NCBI RefSeq assembly: GCF_937926365.1
Contig: NZ_CALAOH010000221.1
Span: forward strand, 1 to 9,430
Reading direction: 5' to 3'
DNA: 9,430 nt
Source of the DNA: an uncultured Azohydromonas sp.
GTDB taxonomy: Bacteria > Pseudomonadota > Gammaproteobacteria > Burkholderiales > Burkholderiaceae_C
In this document: positions 6,237-9,430 of the stretch, piece by piece
How the letters are laid out: each line of letters starts with the position of its first letter
How positions within the stretch are numbered: the stretch's first letter is position 1
Notes under the pieces: generated by a model
Told to the model about the DNA's origin: nothing
Database searches by the model: none
The model's input: the letters and a program-made list of their open reading frames with translations, nothing else
Translations under genes and position numbers: made by a program

Positions 6237-8195
6237 TCAGGAACTGATCACGTTGTCCCGCAGCAGCCGCTGGCACTGCGGGTGGTTGCGCTGGGACGGC
6301 TGGCTGCACTGGCGCTTCATGCACTGCAGCAGCGCGTATTTCACCTGCGTCCCACAGGCCGCGCGCGGAGCGGTCGAGGCGGTGCGGCTCGCGGCGGCCT
6401 TGGCCGGCGCCTTCGCCAACCGGTTGGCCTTGGCCGCAGCGCCGCGCGGAGCGCGCGCGACCTGCACCGCGGGCCGTGAAGATGGCTGCGCCGCCGCCCG
6501 CGTGTCCGGCACCGACGGCGGCTGGGCCTTGGCCGGGCTCGGCGCAGTCTCCCGGAGGGGCTTGTCCGCGGCGGCAGTCACCGAGGGCGGCACGACCGGC
6601 GTGGCCTGTGGTGCCGTGGCCAAAGCCGCCGACAGCGGGGCCGGCGCCGGGGTTTGCGCCTCCGCGGCGGGCTCGTGGACCTGGAAGGCGGCGGCAGCCG
6701 GTGCCGTCACGGGCGTCGCGGCGACGGGGGCCGGGGCCTCCACCATGGCCGGCGGCGCTTCACGCGCCACGGCCAGCGGCTCCGGGGGCACCACGGACGC
6801 GCCCGTGGGCATCGTTTCAGGAACAGCCGGGGCCCGCGCCTCGGCCAGAGCCTCCAGCGGACTGGGCTCGCCCGGTGCGGGCAGCTCCGTGGCGCCCTGG
6901 GCCACAGGCGAGGGCGGTAGCGGGGGCAGTCCGGCCGAGTCCCCGCCGTCCGCTGCCGTGGCCCAGGCCGGCGGGTTCGCGGCGCCGACGAGCAGCCGGT
7001 CGATGCGCTGGCGCTCCTGTTCGTCCGACCACAGGCCCCGCACCCACCAGCCCGAGGCCACGCAGCCCAGAGCCAGCGCCAGGACCAGCAAGGCATTGCG
7101 CCGGCTGTCGTCGCGCCGGCGCGGCGGCTGCGGGATGACGCAGCTGCCATCGGGCCGCAGCGCTGGCATGGCGGGCTCCGGGCCGCTGCGCGCCATGGCC
7201 TCCGGCAGGCGTGAGGCCGCCCGCTCCGCCTCCCCCGGCTGCGGCGCTGACTGCGGATGCGATGGAGACGGCGCGGCGCCGGGCGGCCTGGCGGAACGCG
7301 ACACCCCGGCGGCCACGAGTTGCGCGCGCAGCTCGCCGGCGTGGTGCGGACGACGCGTGGGCGTGCTGTCCAGGCTGGACTGCAGTGCCTTCACCAGCAC
7401 CTGGCGCTTGCCGGCGTCGCGGGCTGGGCCCAGGGCCTTCTCCAGCAGCGCGGCCACGCCAATGTCGGCGGCCGCGTCGTCCCAGGGCCGGCCCGAGAGC
7501 TGGCGCATCACCATGGCGGCCAGCGCGTACACGTCGGTCCAGGGGCCGACGGCCGGACCCGGCTGCGGGTCCGGCGTGCGCAGCTCGGGCGCGCGGTCGT
7601 CCGGCTCCGGGTACACGCCCAGCACGCGAGCCGCCGAGCCGAAGCCCAGCAGCACCGGCGCCCGGCCGGGCAGCCACAGCAGCTGCCGCGCGTGCAACGC
7701 GCCGTGCACCTGCCCGGCAGCGTGCAGTTGCGCCAGCGGCTCCACCAACGACAGCAGCAGCGCATGCAGCGCCTCGTCGTTCTGCGAGGCGGGAAGCTCA
7801 TTCAGCGGCACGCCGGGCAGCAGCGGCATCAGCGCGCACAGGCTGCCCTCGGACTCGACCAGGTCCCGCACCCGCACCACGCCGGGCAGGCGCAGCCGCG
7901 CCAGCCGGCGCATCTCCTCGACAAAGGCGGCACGCCCGGCCTCGAAGGCGGCGTGGGCCGCCGGATCGTGCGGGTCGCGCAGGCAGGGCGCGCCTTCCGC
8001 GTCGCGCCTGCACTGCGCCTGGGGACAGTACTCCTTGAGCGCGACACGCTCGATGCCCAAGGCATCGACGGCGCGATAGACCGTGAAGACCGGGCCGGCA
8101 TGCAGCACGGCCTCGATGCGATGGCCGGCCAGTGCGCTGCCCGCCGCACGGGCGGCGGACGGTGCTGGCGGCGTCGAAGCGTCGGACGGCGTCAT
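6237..8195 (-). CDS. PK-A: membrane-anchored pseudokinase-like protein with C-terminal four-cysteine module
   Basis: A 652-residue paralogue of PK-B with the same architecture. The kinase-like domain (about 22-295) has AGPVFTVY (33-40) in place of a glycine-rich loop, the ATP-site lysine K54 in ALKEY, an alpha-C acidic pair (E93/E94) and GPWTDVYALAA (217-227). HRD is changed to HGALHARQ (164-171) and DFG to GFG (184-186), so the general base and the magnesium-binding Asp and Asn are absent. A Pro-rich linker and an arginine-rich stretch (359-366) precede one membrane span (about 367-386). Positive residues before it suggest kinase domain inside, C-terminus outside. After EQERQRIDRLL comes about 200 residues of Pro/Ala-rich sequence, a Lys/Ala/Arg-rich patch (581-604), and cysteines C614, C625, C630, C641. 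It begins after moaD with no ribosome binding site and ends in a strong terminator. Function unknown; a signalling or envelope-sensing role is only a guess. Confidence 0.85.
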   Translation of the reverse strand: MTPSDASTPPAPSAARAAGSALAGHRIEAVLHAGPVFTVYRAVDALGIERVALKEYCPQAQCRRDAEGAPCLRDPHDPAAHAAFEAGRAAFVEEMRRLARLRLPGVVRVRDLVESEGSLCALMPLLPGVPLNELPASQNDEALHALLLSLVEPLAQLHAAGQVHGALHARQLLWLPGRAPVLLGFGSAARVLGVYPEPDDRAPELRTPDPQPGPAVGPWTDVYALAAMVMRQLSGRPWDDAAADIGVAALLEKALGPARDAGKRQVLVKALQSSLDSTPTRRPHHAGELRAQLVAAGVSRSARPPGAAPSPSHPQSAPQPGEAERAASRLPEAMARSGPEPAMPALRPDGSCVIPQPPRRRDDSRRNALLVLALALGCVASGWWVRGLWSDEQERQRIDRLLVGAANPPAWATAADGGDSAGLPPLPPSPVAQGATELPAPGEPSPLEALAEARAPAVPETMPTGASVVPPEPLAVAREAPPAMVEAPAPVAATPVTAPAAAAFQVHEPAAEAQTPAPAPLSAALATAPQATPVVPPSVTAAADKPLRETAPSPAKAQPPSVPDTRAAAQPSSRPAVQVARAPRGAAAKANRLAKAPAKAAASRTASTAPRAACGTQVKYALLQCMKRQCSQPSQRNHPQCQRLLRDNVISS

Positions 8196-8201
8196 GCCCC
8201 A

Positions 8202-8249
8202 ACTATGGGCATGCCCGCGGGCCCGTCCGGTTGCAAGTCGTGTCGGCAG
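8202..8249 (-). promoter_or_regulatory. Duplicated upstream element of PK-A, probable promoter or operator
   Basis: This is the second copy of the element found before PK-B. CTGCCGACACGAC followed by TTGCAACC occupies 8249-8229 and CCATAGT occupies 8208-8202, with 20 nt between the two blocks (21 in PK-B) and again exactly 6 nt between CCATAGT and the ATG. The one-base difference in spacing would break a reading frame, so the conservation is not explained by coding. As before, the CATAGT position suits a -10 box of a leaderless transcript, but no correctly spaced -35 is seen. Promoter identity is inferred. Confidence 0.5.
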
Positions 8250-8310
8250 CTACAGGACCGACGCGGCGGCGCAACAGCCTCACTCTCGGTCGAGTCTGGT
8301 CGTGAGATGA

Positions 8311-8350
8311 CCCGTTCGGACTGAGGTATCGAAGGGTCAGCACGAACGGG
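8311..8350. repeat. Imperfect palindromic intergenic element (REP-like)
   Basis: A 40-bp imperfect palindrome: outer arms CCCGTTCG (8311-8318) and CGAACGGG (8343-8350) pair over 8 bp; after a 2x2 mismatch, CTGA (8321-8324) pairs with TCAG (8337-8340), leaving a 12-nt loop. The wording (CGTTCG...CTGAG...TCGAAG...TCAGCACGAACGG) resembles dispersed palindromes I recall from intergenic regions of Comamonadaceae and related bacteria; that identification is from memory. It lies between moaD and PK-A. On the plus strand it is followed by TTTT, on the minus strand there is no T run, so it is not a convincing terminator for moaD. Confidence 0.6.
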
Positions 8351-8363
8351 TTTTCACCGTTCG
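8343..8363. repeat. Short hairpin overlapping the palindromic element
   Basis: CGAACGG (8343-8349) and CCGTTCG (8357-8363) form a perfect 7-bp stem around a 7-nt loop. The left arm is also the right arm of the larger palindrome at 8311-8350, so the two folds exclude each other. With the copy at 8312-8318 the heptamer occurs three times in 52 bp in alternating orientation. It starts 21 bp beyond the moaD stop codon. No T run follows on the minus strand, so a terminator role is doubtful; it may be a remnant of a second repeat unit. Confidence 0.45.
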
Positions 8364-8383
8364 GGAACTTGGCAAGGCCCGGC

Positions 8384-8638
8384 TCAGCCCCCCGTCACTG
8401 GAGGGAAGAAAGCCACCTCGGCACCCTCGTGCAGCGCGGCGGTTTCGTCGCTCATCTTCTGGTCCAGCGCGCAGCGCAGGCTACGGGTGCGCGCCAACGC
8501 CTGGGCGTGCGCCCCGCCGCGCCCGATCAGCGCATCGCGCAGCGACGCCAGGGTGCTGCCCTCGGGCAGGTCGGCCACGGTTTCACCCGGGCCCAGGGCC
8601 TCGCGCAGCGAGGCGAAGTAGCGGATCTGGACGTTCAT
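8384..8638 (-). CDS. moaD: Molybdopterin synthase sulfur-carrier (small) subunit MoaD
   Basis: MoaD is a ubiquitin-like sulfur carrier: its C-terminal Gly-Gly is adenylated by MoeB, converted to a thiocarboxylate, and inserted into the MoaE active site to donate sulfur to cyclic pyranopterin monophosphate. The 84-residue protein has the typical start MNVQIRYFASLREALG (1-16), the mid-protein segment SLRDALIGRG and the closing EVAFFPPVTGG (74-84) with the obligatory terminal GG. Length is normal for the family. It begins 4 nt after the moeA stop with no strong ribosome binding site, implying translation coupled to moeA. Its partner moaE is separated from it by the two pseudokinase-like genes. 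Confidence 0.95.
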   Translation of the reverse strand: MNVQIRYFASLREALGPGETVADLPEGSTLASLRDALIGRGGAHAQALARTRSLRCALDQKMSDETAALHEGAEVAFFPPVTGG

Positions 8639-8642
8639 CGGC

Positions 8643-9430
8643 TCAGCACGAGGACAGCAGTTGAGACAGCGGCAGGTAGCGCACCAGGTCGCCGCGGCGG
8701 ATGGCGTTGCCCGGCGGGTTGTCCACGAGGCCGTCGGCCCACACGGCCGAGGTCAGCACCCCCGAGCTCTGGTTGGGGAACAGCTCCAGCGTCCCATCGG
8801 CCCCCAGGCGCACGCGCATGAACTCGCGCCGGAAGCGGTCCGGCTTGGGCAGCTCGAAGCCCGCGTGCAGCTCGAAGCCGCGCGGGAACGCCGTGGGCAG
8901 CCCCTGCAGCGCGCACAGCACCGAGCGCACCGCCAGGAAGAAGGTGATGTAGGTGGAGACCGGGTTGCCCGGCAGGCCCAGGAACAGTGCCTCGCCGGCG
9001 CCCTCGCCTTCGCGCGTCACCGCGCCGAAAGCCAGCGGCTTGCCGGGCTTGGTGCCGATGGACCACATGTGCAGCCGCCCCAGCGACTGCACCGCGGGCT
9101 TGACGTGATCCTCCTCGCCGACCGACACGCCGCCGGTGGTGATGATCAGGTCATGCCCTTCGGCGGCGCGGCGCACCGTCTCACGCGTGGCATCGAGTTG
9201 GTCCGGGACGATGCCGAAATCCGTGACCTCGCAGCCCACCGCCTGCAACAGGCCGCGCAGGGTGAAACGGTTGGAGTTGTAAATGGCGCCGGGTGGCAGG
9301 TCCTGCGGCGCGACCTCGCCGGGCATGACCAGCTCGTCGCCGGTGGACAGCAGCGCCACGCGCGGGCGGCGCAGCACCGTCAGGCGCGCGGCGCCCACCG
9401 TGGCGGCCAGGCCCAGCGCCTGCGGCGTGA
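8643..9430 (-). CDS. moeA: Molybdopterin molybdenumtransferase MoeA, C-terminal part (5' end beyond window)
   Basis: MoeA inserts molybdate into adenylylated molybdopterin to finish the molybdenum cofactor. About 261 residues of a protein usually near 400-420 are visible, with the reading frame open through the window edge. Seen in order: RRPRVALLSTGDELV opening the molybdopterin-binding domain III, YNSNRFTLRGLL, the signature DLIITTGGVSVGEEDHVK, GTKPGKPLAFG, and GLPGNPVSTYITF, followed by the beta-rich C-terminal domain IV that ends RYLPLSQLLSSC. All the conserved blocks of the C-terminal half are intact, so there is no sign of decay. It is the first gene of the visible moeA-moaD pair, with its stop 4 nt before the moaD start. 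Upstream start and promoter are outside the window. Confidence 0.96.
   Translation of the reverse strand, partial: TPQALGLAATVGAARLTVLRRPRVALLSTGDELVMPGEVAPQDLPPGAIYNSNRFTLRGLLQAVGCEVTDFGIVPDQLDATRETVRRAAEGHDLIITTGGVSVGEEDHVKPAVQSLGRLHMWSIGTKPGKPLAFGAVTREGEGAGEALFLGLPGNPVSTYITFFLAVRSVLCALQGLPTAFPRGFELHAGFELPKPDRFRREFMRVRLGADGTLELFPNQSSGVLTSAVWADGLVDNPPGNAIRRGDLVRYLPLSQLLSSC

Noticed and set aside
6253..8079. 608-codon plus-strand open frame opposite PK-A, and similar ones opposite PK-B
   Set aside because: The minus-strand frames carry kinase-fold motifs, a membrane span and paralogue conservation; the plus-strand translations are Ser/Ala/Arg-rich and not shared between the two copies.
8229..8249. 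Sigma-54 promoter using TTGCA as the -12 element
   Set aside because: The sequence upstream in both copies lacks the GG of the -24 element (TGGCAC), so the match is only to the -12 half.

Overview
The window is very GC-rich bacterial DNA, and every gene I can support lies on the minus strand. Gene families, codon use and gene order (moeA-moaD ... moaE ... clpB) suggest a betaproteobacterium of the order Burkholderiales, most likely Comamonadaceae. The taxonomic call is an inference from family resemblance, not a database match.

Reading in the direction of transcription (high to low coordinates), the window opens inside moeA (molybdenum insertase, 5' end cut off), followed 4 nt later by moaD (small, sulfur-carrying subunit of molybdopterin synthase). 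The usual partner moaE (large subunit) appears only about 4.2 kb further on. Between them lie two long paralogous genes, called here PK-A (6237-8195) and PK-B (4196-6106). Each encodes a cytoplasmic protein-kinase-like domain, one membrane span and a long Pro/Ala-rich segment, and ends in a four-cysteine module. Both have lost the HRD aspartate and the DFG aspartate, so they look like membrane-anchored pseudokinases. Each is preceded by the same 21-nt upstream element and by a CCATAGT box exactly 6 nt before the ATG. A clear rho-independent terminator separates them. A 40-bp imperfect palindrome resembling dispersed intergenic repeats lies between moaD and PK-A.

After moaE come crcB (Fluc-type fluoride exporter), a flavin reductase and an acyl-CoA-dehydrogenase-fold flavoprotein, closely spaced as one probable transcription unit. 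The last two are adjacent and may form a reductase/oxygenase pair, because the acyl-CoA dehydrogenase homologue lacks the usual C-terminal catalytic glutamate. The window ends in the first 394 codons of clpB (disaggregase), which has its own good sigma-32-type heat-shock promoter and strong ribosome binding site.

The most interesting content is the tandem pseudokinase pair with its duplicated regulatory region, inserted into the molybdopterin synthase genes. No RNA genes, CRISPR arrays or insertion sequences were seen. The only non-coding stretches are short (longest about 190 bp, 8196-8383).
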